DNA of 64,000 nt from Ectothiorhodospira mobilis (GCF_900114895.1 NZ_FOUO01000006.1:62001-126000), one strand, 5' to 3'; positions 56,289-64,000 are shown, counted from the stretch's first letter. Notes: generated by a model from the letters alone, not told the origin. A program made the numbers and translations.

Positions 56289-57584
56289 TCAGCCCCAGGA
56301 GTCGTCGGTGATGCTGTCGTACCAGCCCTGGGCGTAGCGGGCCTCCAGGCGGCGCACGTAATCCGGGGCATCCGCGGGGCTCAGGCCGCCGGAGCCGGGG
56401 ACCTTGCTGATCTCGCCCTCCTGGTAGCGGTATACCGCCGCCACGCTGATGCCGTAGTCGGGGGCCACCAGGCTGTAGCAGGTGTTCACCGTGGACAGGG
56501 CCAGCATGTCCTCACCGCTCATCTCGCGCACGATGGCCGCGGCGGCCGTCTTGCCCTGGGTGTTGGCCGAGTGCCCGGACTTGGGCATGGCCCCGGCGAT
56601 GCTGGAGTCGCCGATGACGTAGATGTCCTCGTCCACCCGGGAGCGGAAGGTGAGCTGGTCCACGGGGCACCAGCCGCTGTCGTCCGTCAGGCCGGCCTCC
56701 TGGGCGATGCGGCCCGCCTTCTGGCTGGGGATCACGTTCAGCACGTCGGCGCGGTGGCGCGTGAAGCCGCTCTCGGTGAAGACCTCCCGGGTGTTCGCGT
56801 CGATGTGATCCACCAGGCCGCCCCCGGAGGCCGGTACCCATTCGATCATGTCGCCGTAGTACTTGCGCCAGCCATCCATGAACAGCCCCTGCTTGGAGAA
56901 TCCCTCCTTGCGGTCCAGGATGAGTACCTTGGAGCGGGGCTTTTCGGCCTTGAAGTAATGGGCCACCAGGCTGGCGCGCTCGTAGGGCCCCGGGGGGCAG
57001 CGGTAGGGATTGCCCGGGGGCACGATGACGAACACCCCGCCATCCTCCATGGCCCGGAGTTGATCCCGCAGGATGCGCGTCTGTTCCCCGGCCTTCCAGG
57101 CATGGGGGATGTCCCCCTCCACCTCGGGGCCGTAGCCCTCCACGGTGTCGTAGCGGAACTCCATGCCGGGGGCCACCACCAGCTTCTCGTAGGGCAGGGA
57201 TTCCCCGCCGGCCAGGCGCACCCGCTTGGCGTCGGCCTCGATGGCCACGACCCGGTCCTGCACCACGCGCACACCGTGCTGGTCCTGCAGGGCACCATAG
57301 GTCTGGGCGATGTCGTCCATGCCGATCATGCCCCCCAGCACCCAGTTGGAGGCGAAGCAGGTGTAGTACGTGGCGGCGGGTTCCACCAGGGTGACCCGCA
57401 GGCTGGGGTCGAAGCGGCGCAGGTACTTGGCCGCCGTGGCGCCGCCGGGGCCGCCCCCGATCACCACCACGTCGGTGCGCTGGCGCGGGCCTTGCGGCGC
57501 GGTGCCGCAGGCGGACAGGGCGGCGGCGGCACCGCCAGCGCCCACGGCGCGAATGAAATCTCTGCGGTTGATCTTGAAATCCAT
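56289..57584 (-). CDS. fccB: Flavocytochrome c sulfide dehydrogenase, flavoprotein subunit
   Basis: 431 residues. A Tat signal (INRRDFIRAVGAGG) leads to a periplasmic FAD protein: VVVIGGGPGGATAAKYLRRFD, TCFASNWVLGG, EKLVVAPGMEFR, NPYRCPPGPYERAS, YVIGDSSIAGAMPKSGHSANTQGK and STVNTCYSLVAPDYGIS. The two cysteines in YRCPPGP and NTCYSL match the disulfide beside the flavin that handles sulfide. The enzyme oxidises sulfide and passes electrons to the cytochrome subunit FccA. It lies 34 bases after fccA. The signal may stay uncleaved as a membrane anchor. Confidence 0.95.
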   Translation of the reverse strand: MDFKINRRDFIRAVGAGGAAAALSACGTAPQGPRQRTDVVVIGGGPGGATAAKYLRRFDPSLRVTLVEPAATYYTCFASNWVLGGMIGMDDIAQTYGALQDQHGVRVVQDRVVAIEADAKRVRLAGGESLPYEKLVVAPGMEFRYDTVEGYGPEVEGDIPHAWKAGEQTRILRDQLRAMEDGGVFVIVPPGNPYRCPPGPYERASLVAHYFKAEKPRSKVLILDRKEGFSKQGLFMDGWRKYYGDMIEWVPASGGGLVDHIDANTREVFTESGFTRHRADVLNVIPSQKAGRIAQEAGLTDDSGWCPVDQLTFRSRVDEDIYVIGDSSIAGAMPKSGHSANTQGKTAAAAIVREMSGEDMLALSTVNTCYSLVAPDYGISVAAVYRYQEGEISKVPGSGGLSPADAPDYVRRLEARYAQGWYDSITDDSWG

Positions 57585-57618
57585 GGGATCCGGGCCTCTG
57601 CAGGGGTTCTTGGTCTTG

Positions 57619-57927
57619 TCAAAGGGTGCTCAGGTATTCGGCCATCAGCCGGATCTCTTCGTCCGTGTAGCCGGTGGCGTGCCGGTCCATGACCGTGGCC
57701 GGCCGGGTGCCGTTCCGGAAGGCCTTGAGCTGGTGCATCATGATCTCCGGTGGATAGCCGTAGATGCTGGGCATGGCGCCGGGGCTGCGCCCGTCGGTGC
57801 CGTGGCAGGCGAAACAGGTGGTGGCCATCAGGGCACCGCGGGAGACATCGGCCTGGACCGCGGTGGTCATCCCCAGCGTCGCGGCGGCCAGGGTGAAGGT
57901 GGCGGCGAAAAGGTGCATGCGCTTCAT
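57619..57927 (-). CDS. fccA: Flavocytochrome c sulfide dehydrogenase, monohaem cytochrome subunit
   Basis: 102 residues with a signal peptide ending TTAVQA. One haem site CFACH and a likely axial Met in TVMDRHATGY. It is a class I small c-type cytochrome of ~78 mature residues, the monohaem form of FccA, in contrast to the dihaem subunit of Allochromatium. Accepts electrons from FccB in the periplasm. Its position directly before fccB supports the assignment. Confidence 0.93.
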   Translation of the reverse strand: MKRMHLFAATFTLAAATLGMTTAVQADVSRGALMATTCFACHGTDGRSPGAMPSIYGYPPEIMMHQLKAFRNGTRPATVMDRHATGYTDEEIRLMAEYLSTL

Positions 57928-58312
57928 GGGAGGCGGGGTCCTCTGGTTCAGCGGTTTGGGGATCCGAAAAGGGATACTGCCATAAACATATTCCGGCCTG
58001 TTAGGGATACGGCCCCGCGAGGGGTGCATGTTTTGCGTTAGATCAATATAACACCCATCTCCTGGGGGGGGATTCCCATGGCGGGTGGCACAGTGTAAAA
58101 GATAGCGACGAGCATCGGCCGCGCACCGGGTATGCCTCCGGACAGGGGAGCCCGCCCCCGGGACGGCGGAGCGTGACGCATCCCCGCGTGACCGCCGGGG
58201 TTTGCGGTATAGTGGCCACACCGCACCCAGGTGCCGGACACGGGACGTCCCCGGCGCGGGTGCGGCCTTCGCAGGGAACGCGACCCCACTTTCAGCGTGA
58301 CCGAAAAGACCC
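57928..58312. promoter_or_regulatory. Divergent fccA/HDOD intergenic region with FNR-like half site
   Basis: 385 bases without a gene. TTGCG-TTAG-ATCAA (58033-58046) matches the FNR box in 8 of 10 positions, with a perfect ATCAA half. It is ~110 bases upstream of fccA. Adjacent AT-rich sequence (ATATAACA) may hold promoters, but no -35/-10 pair is clear. Nothing else is recognised. Confidence 0.4.
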
Positions 58313-59176
58313 ATGTCCCAGGACCTCGATGCAAAGGCGGGCCGTATCCGGCGGCTGCAGGATCTCCCTCCGCTGCCCCAGGTGGCCCAGTCCCTGTTGC
58401 AGGAACTGGCCTCCGGCGACGGTCCCCTGGAGCGGCTGGCGGGGCTGATCAGCACCGAACCGGCGCTCACGGCGCGGCTGATCGGCGTGGCCAACAGCGC
58501 CTATTTCGGCGGGCGCCGCGAGGTGCACTCGGTGCAGGGGGCCATCTCCCGCCTGGGTCTGAATATGGTCCGCGGCCTGGCCCTGGGGTTGCTGATCAAT
58601 GATCACTTCTCCCCGGCCCGCTGCCGCGCCCTGGACCTGGACCGCTACTGGTTCGTCTCCATGGCGGGGGCCCGCCTGGCGCGGGAGCTGGCACGCCACG
58701 TCCGCGCCGAGACCGTCTCCCCCGATCAGGCCTATCTGGCGGCCCTGTTGCGCCAACTGGGGCTGATCGTGCTCTGCGACCTGGAGCCGGAGGCCATGGG
58801 GCGCGTGCTGCAGCGGGCCGGCCAGGCCGATGCCGCAGGGCTGGCCCGCCGCACCCGCCGGGAGTTGGGGCTGGATCACCAGGACGCCGGCGGCATCCTC
58901 GCCCGGCGCTGGCACCTGCCGGCGGACGTGCCCGTGGTCATGGGCGGGTATGCCGATCCCGCCTACCACGGCGAGCACACCGCCATGGTGCAGATCATCG
59001 GCCTGTGCGACATGCTGGCCGAGACCCTCTACGACGAGACCCCGGCCTCGCCGTCCTCCGCCCTCCTCATGGGCCTGGAACTGGATGTCGAGCCCCTGTG
59101 GCGTGCCGTGGAGTCCTGCCAGACCCAGCGCGAGGCCATGGTCTCGGTCTGCCAGACCCTCACCCAGAGCCCCTGA
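58313..59176 (+). CDS. HDOD domain protein
   Basis: 287 residues. Single HDOD domain: LQDLPPLPQVAQSLLQELASG, LISTEPALTARLIGVANSAYFGG, VHSVQGAISRLGLNMVRGLAL, with DQAYLAALLRQLGLIVL and LGLDHQDAGGILARRW. HDOD proteins are inactive relatives of HD phosphohydrolases acting as signalling scaffolds. Followed after 8 bases by the GAF-GGDEF gene, so they likely work together. Confidence 0.92.
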   Translation: MSQDLDAKAGRIRRLQDLPPLPQVAQSLLQELASGDGPLERLAGLISTEPALTARLIGVANSAYFGGRREVHSVQGAISRLGLNMVRGLALGLLINDHFSPARCRALDLDRYWFVSMAGARLARELARHVRAETVSPDQAYLAALLRQLGLIVLCDLEPEAMGRVLQRAGQADAAGLARRTRRELGLDHQDAGGILARRWHLPADVPVVMGGYADPAYHGEHTAMVQIIGLCDMLAETLYDETPASPSSALLMGLELDVEPLWRAVESCQTQREAMVSVCQTLTQSP

Positions 59177-59184
59177 GGTCCGTT

Positions 59185-60375
59185 ATGGATCTGAAACCCT
59201 TTGCCGAGGCCTACCGGGAGACCAACCGGCGCCTGGTGCAGTTGCTGGATTTCCTCTCCGCCCTGCACCAGCTCTCGGAGGTGAATCCCGCCATGACCGA
59301 CCGCCGGCGCATGCTCTCCAAGGCCCTGCAGGGCCTTTTGGAGAACCGGGACATGTGCCGCTGCTCGGTGTTCCTGCGGGAGGGGGATCGCCTGGTGAAC
59401 GCGGCGGGCCTGAGCTGGGCGGAGCTGGTGGGGCCGGGGCGGGATAGCGAGGGCGGCCATGCCTTTGGCCTGGACGAGGGGATCCTGGGCCGGGCCCTGC
59501 AGACGGGGGAGGTGCAGTATTCCAGTGACTGTGCCAACGATCCGGCCTTCCTGGCCCTGCCCGGGGCGCAGGGGGCCTCCCGGGCGGGGAGCCTGATCTG
59601 CGTGCCCATCCCGGTGTCCGGCCAGGTCCTTGGGGTGCTCAACGTCTCCCATGCCGAGGCCCATGCCTTTGGCCCCGACGAGGAGCGCCTGCTCACCCTC
59701 TATGCCCATTTCCTCGGCCAGTTGCTGAGCCAGTGGCGCTACATGAACGAGCTGGAGGATCAGGTGCGCCAGCGCACCCGGGAGCTGGAGGCGGCCCTGG
59801 GGGAGTCCCGCGCCCTGCAGCAGCGCTTCCAGAGCCTGTCGGTGATGGACGAACTCACGGGGCTGCACAACCGCCGCTACTTCTTCGCCGAGGCCCGCAT
59901 CCTGGTCGCCCGGGCCCTGCGTTCCGCGGAGCCCCTGGCGGTGGCGGTGCTGGACCTGGACTACTTCAAGCAGGTGAACGACCGTTTCGGCCATTCCGTG
60001 GGGGACCGGGTGCTGCGGGATGTGTCCCATCGCGTGCGTTCCCTCATCCGGGAGGGGGACATCCTCGCCCGCCTCGGCGGCGAGGAGTTCGTCCTGCTGT
60101 TACCCGCCACGGATCTGGAGGGGGCGGTGAAGCTGGGCAAGCGCATGCGCCAGGTGGTGGCGGATCTGCGCTGGTCCATCAAGGGCGAAGCCCTCAGCGT
60201 CACCACGAGCATCGGCCTTTGCGCCCTGTCCCTGGAGGCGCCGGCACAGCAGATGACACCGGACGAGGTGCTGGAGTCGCTGCTGGCCCGGGCCGATGCC
60301 GCCCTCTATACCAGCAAGGACGCGGGCCGCGACCGGCTGCGCATCTCCACCCTGGAGGTTCAGGCCGGGGGCTGA
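59185..60375 (+). CDS. GAF-GGDEF diguanylate cyclase
   Basis: 396 residues. A helical N-terminus, GAF domain ~40-185 (CSVFLREGDRLVNAAG, LGRALQTGEVQYSSD, ICVPIPVSGQVLGVLNVSHAEAHAF), coiled coil, then GGDEF ~220-385 with LTGLHNRRYFFAEA, DLDYFKQVNDRFGHSVGD and the active LGGEEFVLLLP. An RxxD inhibitory site (REGD) lies before it. Makes c-di-GMP. GAGG precedes ATG 59185. The last 16 bases overlap the convergent acyltransferase gene. Confidence 0.93.
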   Translation: MDLKPFAEAYRETNRRLVQLLDFLSALHQLSEVNPAMTDRRRMLSKALQGLLENRDMCRCSVFLREGDRLVNAAGLSWAELVGPGRDSEGGHAFGLDEGILGRALQTGEVQYSSDCANDPAFLALPGAQGASRAGSLICVPIPVSGQVLGVLNVSHAEAHAFGPDEERLLTLYAHFLGQLLSQWRYMNELEDQVRQRTRELEAALGESRALQQRFQSLSVMDELTGLHNRRYFFAEARILVARALRSAEPLAVAVLDLDYFKQVNDRFGHSVGDRVLRDVSHRVRSLIREGDILARLGGEEFVLLLPATDLEGAVKLGKRMRQVVADLRWSIKGEALSVTTSIGLCALSLEAPAQQMTPDEVLESLLARADAALYTSKDAGRDRLRISTLEVQAGG

Positions 60376-61244
60376 GGCGGCCGCGCCGCGAAGCGCCGGT
60401 AGCTCCACACGTACTGCTCCGGGCAGCGGCGAACGAGGGTCTCTACTGCCCGGTTCATTGCTGCCGCGGCGGTGTGCGGATCGGGATCGTAGAGGGCCTG
60501 TGGGGCAGGGACGCAGTGGTAACGGTAGCCCCGCCCCCGGGGCAGGCGCTCGGCGAAGGCGAACACCACCGGGATGCGCCGCGGACCCGCCAGCCGGGGC
60601 AGCAGGGTCATGGTGAGGGTGGGCTGGCCGAAGAAGGGGACGAACACCCCGCCGCCCCCCTTGGGGGTCTGGTCCGGCAGGAGCCCGACGATGCCCCCCT
60701 GCGCCAGGGCCTGGCGGATGCGCCGGATGCCGCTGCGGTCGGTGGGTACCAGATGGGCCCCCGTGGCCTGGCGCGCCGCGCGCAGGGGGGCGTCCAGGGC
60801 CTGCAGCCGCGGCGGCCGGTAGAGGCTGGTCATGGGGCCGAAGCCGGTGGCGTGGAGGCCGGCGAACTCCCAGCTGCCCAGGTGCGGGGAGACGAAGAAG
60901 GCCCCCCGGCCCTGGGCCAGGGCCGCCGTCAGGTGGTCCTCCCCCTCGCCCTGGCACAGCAGTCCACGGATGCGCCGGGGCCCGGCACGCCACAGCCAAG
61001 GTGCCTCCGTCAGGGCCTTGCCCGTCTCCATGAGGCTGCGCCGCGCCACTTGCCGCCGCCAGCGGGATGGCGTCTGGGGATAGCAGCGCTCCAGGTTGGC
61101 CAGGGAGATGCGGCGCATGCGTGTGGGCAGGATCCACGTGCACCAGCCGAGAAAGGCCCCCAGGGCGTGGTTCAGGGGCAACGGCAGCCGGGCCAGGAGG
61201 GCGAAGGTCACCCGCACCAGGGCCTGTGTCAGGGCCTGTGTCAT
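60360..61244 (-). CDS. LpxL/HtrB-family lipid A acyltransferase
   Basis: 294 residues. One N-terminal membrane segment, the catalytic H-x4-E in SPHLGSWEFAGL, RPPRLQALDAPLRAARQATGAHL, IRQALAQGGIVGLLPDQTPKGGGG and VPFFGQPTLTMTLLPRLA. Adds secondary acyl chains to lipid A at the inner membrane. Whether it is LpxL- or LpxM-like cannot be decided. Second gene after the TtcA-like gene, with an ATGA overlap. Confidence 0.92.
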   Translation of the reverse strand: MTQALTQALVRVTFALLARLPLPLNHALGAFLGWCTWILPTRMRRISLANLERCYPQTPSRWRRQVARRSLMETGKALTEAPWLWRAGPRRIRGLLCQGEGEDHLTAALAQGRGAFFVSPHLGSWEFAGLHATGFGPMTSLYRPPRLQALDAPLRAARQATGAHLVPTDRSGIRRIRQALAQGGIVGLLPDQTPKGGGGVFVPFFGQPTLTMTLLPRLAGPRRIPVVFAFAERLPRGRGYRYHCVPAPQALYDPDPHTAAAAMNRAVETLVRRCPEQYVWSYRRFAARPPQPPA

Positions 61245-62023
61245 GGGGTCTCCCCTCCTTGCGCCGGGGGGCGCTCCGCCTCCTCCAGATCCCCCGACAT
61301 CAGGGGCATGAGGGTGCGCACCAGGCTCCTGAACAGGCGGGGATTGTGGCCCTCCTCCGCCGCCAGCAGGGCCTTCATGCGCGGGCGCATGGGCGCGCTG
61401 TCCCGGCCCCGGGCGGGGCAGTGCTCCGCCTGCACCGGGAGCCCGGCGCCCCGGGCGTAGTCCGCGATCTGGCGCTCACGGGCGTACACCAGGGGCCGGA
61501 TCACCCGCAGGTCCCCCTCCTGGATGCGGTAGTGGGCCTTCATGGTCTTGAGCCGCCCCCCCTGGAACGCGCTCATGAGGAAGCTCTCCGCCAGGTCGTC
61601 CAGGTGCTGGCCCAGGGCCACCACGTTGTAGCCATGTTCCCGGGCGGTGGCGTAGATCAGGCCGCGGCGCATGCGTGAGCAGAAGGCGCAGTAGGCGTGG
61701 TTGTCCATGTGCTGCCGGGCCCGCTCCAGGATGGGCTCGCTCGCGTAGTGATAGGGGATCCCCAGGGTCTCCAGGTAGGGGATCAGGGCGCGCTTGTCCC
61801 CCAGGCCCGTCTGCGGGTCCACGGTGACGGCCCCCAGTTCGAAACGCACCGGGGCGCGGCGCTGGAAATAGCGCAGCAGGTGCAGCAGGACAAGGGAGTC
61901 CTTGCCTCCGGAGAGCCCCAGGAGCAGGCGGTCCCCGTCGCGGATCATGCGGAAATCCCCGATGGCCCGGCCCGCGGCACGGATGAGGGATCGGGGGGGC
62001 TGGGGGGTGTGTTCGGCGGCCAT
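61241..62023 (-). CDS. TtcA-like tRNA thiolation protein (PP-loop ATPase)
   Basis: 260 residues. PP-loop LLLGLSGGKDSLVLLHLL, the cysteine pair CAFCSRMRRG and a third Cys in EHCPARG as in TtcA (iron-sulfur ligands), and ALGQHLDDLAESFLMSAFQGG. It would thiolate a tRNA cytidine (position 32) or a related target. The protein is shorter than E. coli TtcA and the segment after the third Cys differs, so the substrate is open. ATG 62023 is preferred; frames upstream run into the terminator of the upstream non-coding RNA. Confidence 0.85.
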   Translation of the reverse strand: MAAEHTPQPPRSLIRAAGRAIGDFRMIRDGDRLLLGLSGGKDSLVLLHLLRYFQRRAPVRFELGAVTVDPQTGLGDKRALIPYLETLGIPYHYASEPILERARQHMDNHAYCAFCSRMRRGLIYATAREHGYNVVALGQHLDDLAESFLMSAFQGGRLKTMKAHYRIQEGDLRVIRPLVYARERQIADYARGAGLPVQAEHCPARGRDSAPMRPRMKALLAAEEGHNPRLFRSLVRTLMPLMSGDLEEAERPPAQGGETP

Positions 62024-62070
62024 GGGCCGGGAAGATACCCAGCGGCCCGGGCGCGGACAAGCGACGGATA

Positions 62071-62102
62071 AAAAAAAACCCCCCGCCATCCCTGGCGAGG
62101 GG
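62071..62102 (-). terminator. Rho-independent terminator of the candidate small RNA
   Basis: Minus strand: stem CCCC-T-CGCC / GGCG-GGGG around AGGGAT, then eight Ts. It lies 48 bases upstream of the TtcA-like start, where no upstream gene exists on this strand to need it. Confidence 0.8.
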
Positions 62103-62227
62103 TGAGGTCATCCTGACAGGTGATTGAAGTTCCCGTCCTTGCAGTCCGGGTGGAGTCATTCCACGCCTGGCCGGGACGCGTCCCTCGTACCGGAGATCCA
62201 GGATCCCTGGCGGGTGCCTCGTGCACC
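62071..62227 (-). ncRNA. Candidate CsrB/RsmZ-type small RNA
   Basis: About 155 bases on the minus strand between the terminator at 62071 and a weak -10 CATATT (62234-62239). It has nine GGA motifs, three placed in hairpin loops: GTCA-GGA-TGAC (62109-62119), CCCG-N11-CGGG enclosing AAGGA (62132-62150), and the terminator loop AGGGAT. Other small stems: GGTGC/GCACC, CCAGG/CCTGG, GTGGA/TCCAC. Repeated GGA loops are how Csr/Rsm RNAs sequester CsrA. A GacA-box-like palindrome lies ~90 bases upstream. No protein-coding frame fits. This is inference from pattern, not a known sequence match. Confidence 0.5.
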
Positions 62228-62262
62228 ACGGGGAATATGATTCCACAGGGCCGCGGGGCGGC

Positions 62263-62306
62263 AAACCGCCTGTGAGGTCCCTTTTCGGGGTGGTCGGCGG
62301 TTTTTT
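62263..62306 (+). terminator. Plus-strand terminator-like hairpin
   Basis: AAACCGCC and GGCGGTTT pair across a 25-base loop, followed by TTT (six Ts in total). No plus-strand gene precedes it, so it may end an unknown transcript or be fortuitous. Confidence 0.4.
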
Positions 62307-62307
62307 C

Positions 62308-62325
62308 TGTAGGGATTTTCCTACA
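62308..62325. promoter_or_regulatory. GacA/UvrY-box-like palindrome
   Basis: TGTAGG-N6-CCTACA is an 18-base dyad with the same arm and spacer lengths as the GacA upstream activating sequence TGTAAG-N6-CTTACA, differing at one base per arm. Confidence 0.5.
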
Positions 62326-62446
62326 CGCCGCCTTTGCCCCTTCCCGGGTCCGGTTTTGCGATCTGTGCGCAGGATCCTGTGTCCCGTTCCTGTATCATGA
62401 AAATGCTGGGGCCACGCCCCCGAAAACCCGGCCACCGAAGGTGAGC

Positions 62447-63403
62447 ATGTCCTCCGATCCCCTGTTTCCCGGCATCCGTCCCTACCGCAGTCAGCACCTG
62501 GACGTGGATGCCGTGCATCGCCTCTACGTGGAGGAGTGCGGCCATCCGGGCGGTCTGCCGGTGGTGTTCCTGCACGGCGGCCCCGGCGCCGGCTGTGATG
62601 CCTGGCACCGTCGCTTCTTCGACCCCAAGGACTGGCGCGTGGTGCTCTTCGACCAGCGCGGCTGTGGGCGTTCCACACCCCATGCCAGCCTGGAGGACAA
62701 TACCACCTGGGATCTGGTGGCGGATATGGAGCGTATCCGCGAGGAACTGGGCATCCAGCGCTGGGTGCTGTTCGGGGGGTCATGGGGGTCCACCCTGGCC
62801 CTGGCCTACGCCCAGGCCCATCCCCAGCGGGTGCTGGGCCTGATCCTGCGGGGGGTCTTCCTCTGCCGCGACCGGGACATCGGCTGGTTCTACCGGGAGG
62901 GGGCCAACCGCCTCCTGCCGGATCACTGGCAGGACTTCCTCGCCCCCCTGCCCCCGGAGGAACGGGGCGACCCGGTGGCGGCCTACTACCGCCGGCTCAC
63001 CGGGGCGGATGAACTGGGGCGCATGGCCGCGGCCCGGGCCTGGTCGGAATGGGAGGGGCGTGCCGCCACCCTGGTGCCCGATCCCTCCGTGATCTCCCAT
63101 TTTCGCGATCCCTTCCTCTCCCTGAGTCTGGCCCGGGTGGAGAGCCACTATTTCGTTCACCGCGCCTTCCTGGAGCCGGACCAGCTCCTGCGCCAGGCCC
63201 ACCGCCTGGCGGGCATCCCGGGGATCATCGTGCACGGCCGCTATGACCTCATCTGTCCGGTGGACCAGGCCCTGGCGCTGCACGCGGCCTGGCCGGATTC
63301 GCGGCTGCACATCGTCCCCGACGCCGGTCACTCCGCCGGGGAGCCCGGCATCACGGCGGCGCTGGTGGCGGCCGCCCGGGAGATGGCGGTGCGCCTCTCA
63401 TGA
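62447..63403 (+). CDS. pip: Proline iminopeptidase
   Basis: 318 residues, alpha/beta hydrolase of peptidase family S33. Seen: oxyanion [18 protein letters not shown], nucleophile [19 protein letters not shown] (conserved Glu), [10 protein letters not shown] with the acid and DAGHSAGE with the His. Releases N-terminal proline from peptides. ATG 62447 has GAAGG five bases upstream; GTG 62441 is less likely. dtd overlaps its end by four bases. Confidence 0.94.
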   Translation: MSSDPLFPGIRPYRSQHLDVDAVHRLYVEECGHPGGLPVVFLHGGPGAGCDAWHRRFFDPKDWRVVLFDQRGCGRSTPHASLEDNTTWDLVADMERIREELGIQRWVLFGGSWGSTLALAYAQAHPQRVLGLILRGVFLCRDRDIGWFYREGANRLLPDHWQDFLAPLPPEERGDPVAAYYRRLTGADELGRMAAARAWSEWEGRAATLVPDPSVISHFRDPFLSLSLARVESHYFVHRAFLEPDQLLRQAHRLAGIPGIIVHGRYDLICPVDQALALHAAWPDSRLHIVPDAGHSAGEPGITAALVAAAREMAVRLS

Positions 63404-63852
63404 TCGGCCTGCTGCAGCGGGTCCGCCACGGCCGCGTGCAGGTGGACGGGGCGGTGACGGGGGAGATCGGCCCCGGGCTCCTGGTGTTGGTGGGGGTGGA
63501 GCGGGGGGATGGCCCGCCCCAGGGGGACCGTTTGTTGCAGCGGCTGCTGGATTACCGTGTCTTCGAGGACGGGGACGGGCGCATGAACCGCTCCCTGCGG
63601 GATACCGGCGGGGGGCTGCTGCTGGTGCCCCAGTTCACCCTGGCCGCCGACACCCGCAAGGGCAACCGCCCCAGCTTCACCCCGGCGGCCGCGCCAGAAG
63701 AGGGGCGGCGCCTGTTCGAGGCGCTGCTGGCCCGGGCGCGGGAGGCGTGGCCGCAGGTGGCTGCGGGGCGCTTCGGCGCCCATATGGAGGTGAGTCTGTG
63801 CAACGACGGCCCGGTGACCTTCTGGTTGCGGGTGCCGCCGCCGGGGTCGTGA
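63400..63852 (+). CDS. dtd: D-aminoacyl-tRNA deacylase
   Basis: 150 residues. Removes D-amino acids (and Gly from tRNA-Ala) from tRNA. It starts [17 protein letters not shown] and has [17 protein letters not shown] and the cross-subunit NDGPVTFWL (Gly-Pro motif). The first motif reads VPQFTLA where E. coli has VSQFTLA, a Ser-to-Pro change that I believe is frequent in relatives. Translationally coupled to pip. Confidence 0.95.
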   Translation: MIGLLQRVRHGRVQVDGAVTGEIGPGLLVLVGVERGDGPPQGDRLLQRLLDYRVFEDGDGRMNRSLRDTGGGLLLVPQFTLAADTRKGNRPSFTPAAAPEEGRRLFEALLARAREAWPQVAAGRFGAHMEVSLCNDGPVTFWLRVPPPGS

Positions 63853-63874
63853 CCCCCCCGGGTGTAAGGCAGGC

Positions 63875-64000
63875 CTAGGGTCCGGGGCAACCCCGGTTGC
63901 TCTGGGGTTCCTCCACGGGGTGGGCCCCGGCCACCGCCTGCAACCCCTCCAGGTCATGGATGGTGATGAACTTGCGCTGCACCTGGATCAGCCCCAGGCT
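63875..64000 (-). CDS. Crp/Fnr-family regulator, C-terminal end (5' part outside window)
   Basis: The minus strand from the window edge is open for 41 codons to a TAG. The translation begins LGLIQVQRKFITIHDLEGLQ, the typical end of a Crp/Fnr winged helix-turn-helix (recognition-helix wing then I-x-DLEGL), followed by a tail rich in Pro/Glu. The effector domain is outside the window, so it cannot be decided whether this is an oxygen sensor of the FNR/Anr type. Convergent to dtd. Confidence 0.65.
   Translation of the reverse strand, partial: SLGLIQVQRKFITIHDLEGLQAVAGAHPVEEPQSNRGCPGP

Noticed and set aside
55616-57692. Long frames of 'MPSWGSAFPGG' type repeats
   Set aside because: They arise from the REP/BIME array and run antisense into fccB. 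The units are nucleotide palindromes with periods of 104-109, not a coding repeat.

Overview
The window is a high-GC (roughly 70%) stretch of chromosome that looks like a purple sulfur gammaproteobacterium, most likely of the Ectothiorhodospiraceae. The evidence is an alpha/beta light-harvesting antenna pair, a class I phosphoribulokinase, a flavocytochrome c sulfide dehydrogenase (fccA-fccB), the gammaproteobacterial gene orders thiS-thiG-trmB and ntrB-ntrC near glnA, and operon partners such as glyQ-glyS-gmhB-plsC. The genus is inferred, not proven. Almost all of the DNA is ordinary core chromosome with short gaps. I see no transposase, prophage or CRISPR array.

Layout. 1-3.2 kb: end of a transporter-histidine kinase fusion and a HigBA-type toxin-antitoxin pair. 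3.2-12.7 kb: esterase, hemB-aroE, an OmpA-like lipoprotein, ubiA, comF, bioB-bioF, a DUF2726 protein and infA. 12.8-20.6 kb: hydrolase-OsmC fusion, universal stress protein, ABC exporter, cardiolipin synthase, a strange acidic repeat protein and radC. 20.6-25.2 kb: flavin and NAD(P) oxidoreductases, an AT-richer lone sugar-phosphate transferase, and bluB. 25.2-31 kb: the antenna pair with PpsR-like and FNR-like sites, a redoxin, tas, phosphoribulokinase and a SulP transporter with a large insertion. 31-35.1 kb: stress protein, trmB, thiG, thiS, tRNA-Gly(CCC), and an AbrB/PIN toxin-antitoxin pair. 35.1-41.9 kb: Irr-like Fur protein, ntrC, ntrB, glnA with a sigma54/NtrC promoter, and a cation efflux protein. 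42.1-49.8 kb: glycyl-tRNA synthetase, gmhB, plsC, a YefM/YoeB pair, tcdA, a TatD nuclease and fpr.

49.8-60.4 kb is the signalling-rich part: a G-quadruplex-type octamer repeat, zur, a three-gene set (PstS-like periplasmic protein, outer-membrane barrel, GGDEF-EAL protein with four periplasmic cysteines), a DUF465 protein, an 11-unit REP/BIME array, fccB-fccA, and an HDOD protein next to a GAF-GGDEF cyclase. 60.4-64 kb: an LpxL-type acyltransferase and TtcA-like gene, then a non-coding interval that looks like a CsrB/RsmZ-type small RNA with a GacA-box-like palindrome, then pip, dtd and the 3' end of a Crp/Fnr regulator gene.

How it fits together. fccAB would feed sulfide electrons to the photosynthetic chain, and phosphoribulokinase serves the Calvin cycle. 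The SulP protein next to it may carry sulfate or bicarbonate. The antenna pair stands apart from any pufLM genes and carries sites expected of oxygen/light control. glnA and ntrB carry NtrC-box palindromes, and glnA also has a sigma54 element, so nitrogen control is partly readable from the DNA. The candidate Csr-type small RNA and the c-di-GMP genes suggest substantial post-transcriptional and second-messenger control. Start sites were chosen by ribosome-binding sites and family length. All promoter calls are by eye.
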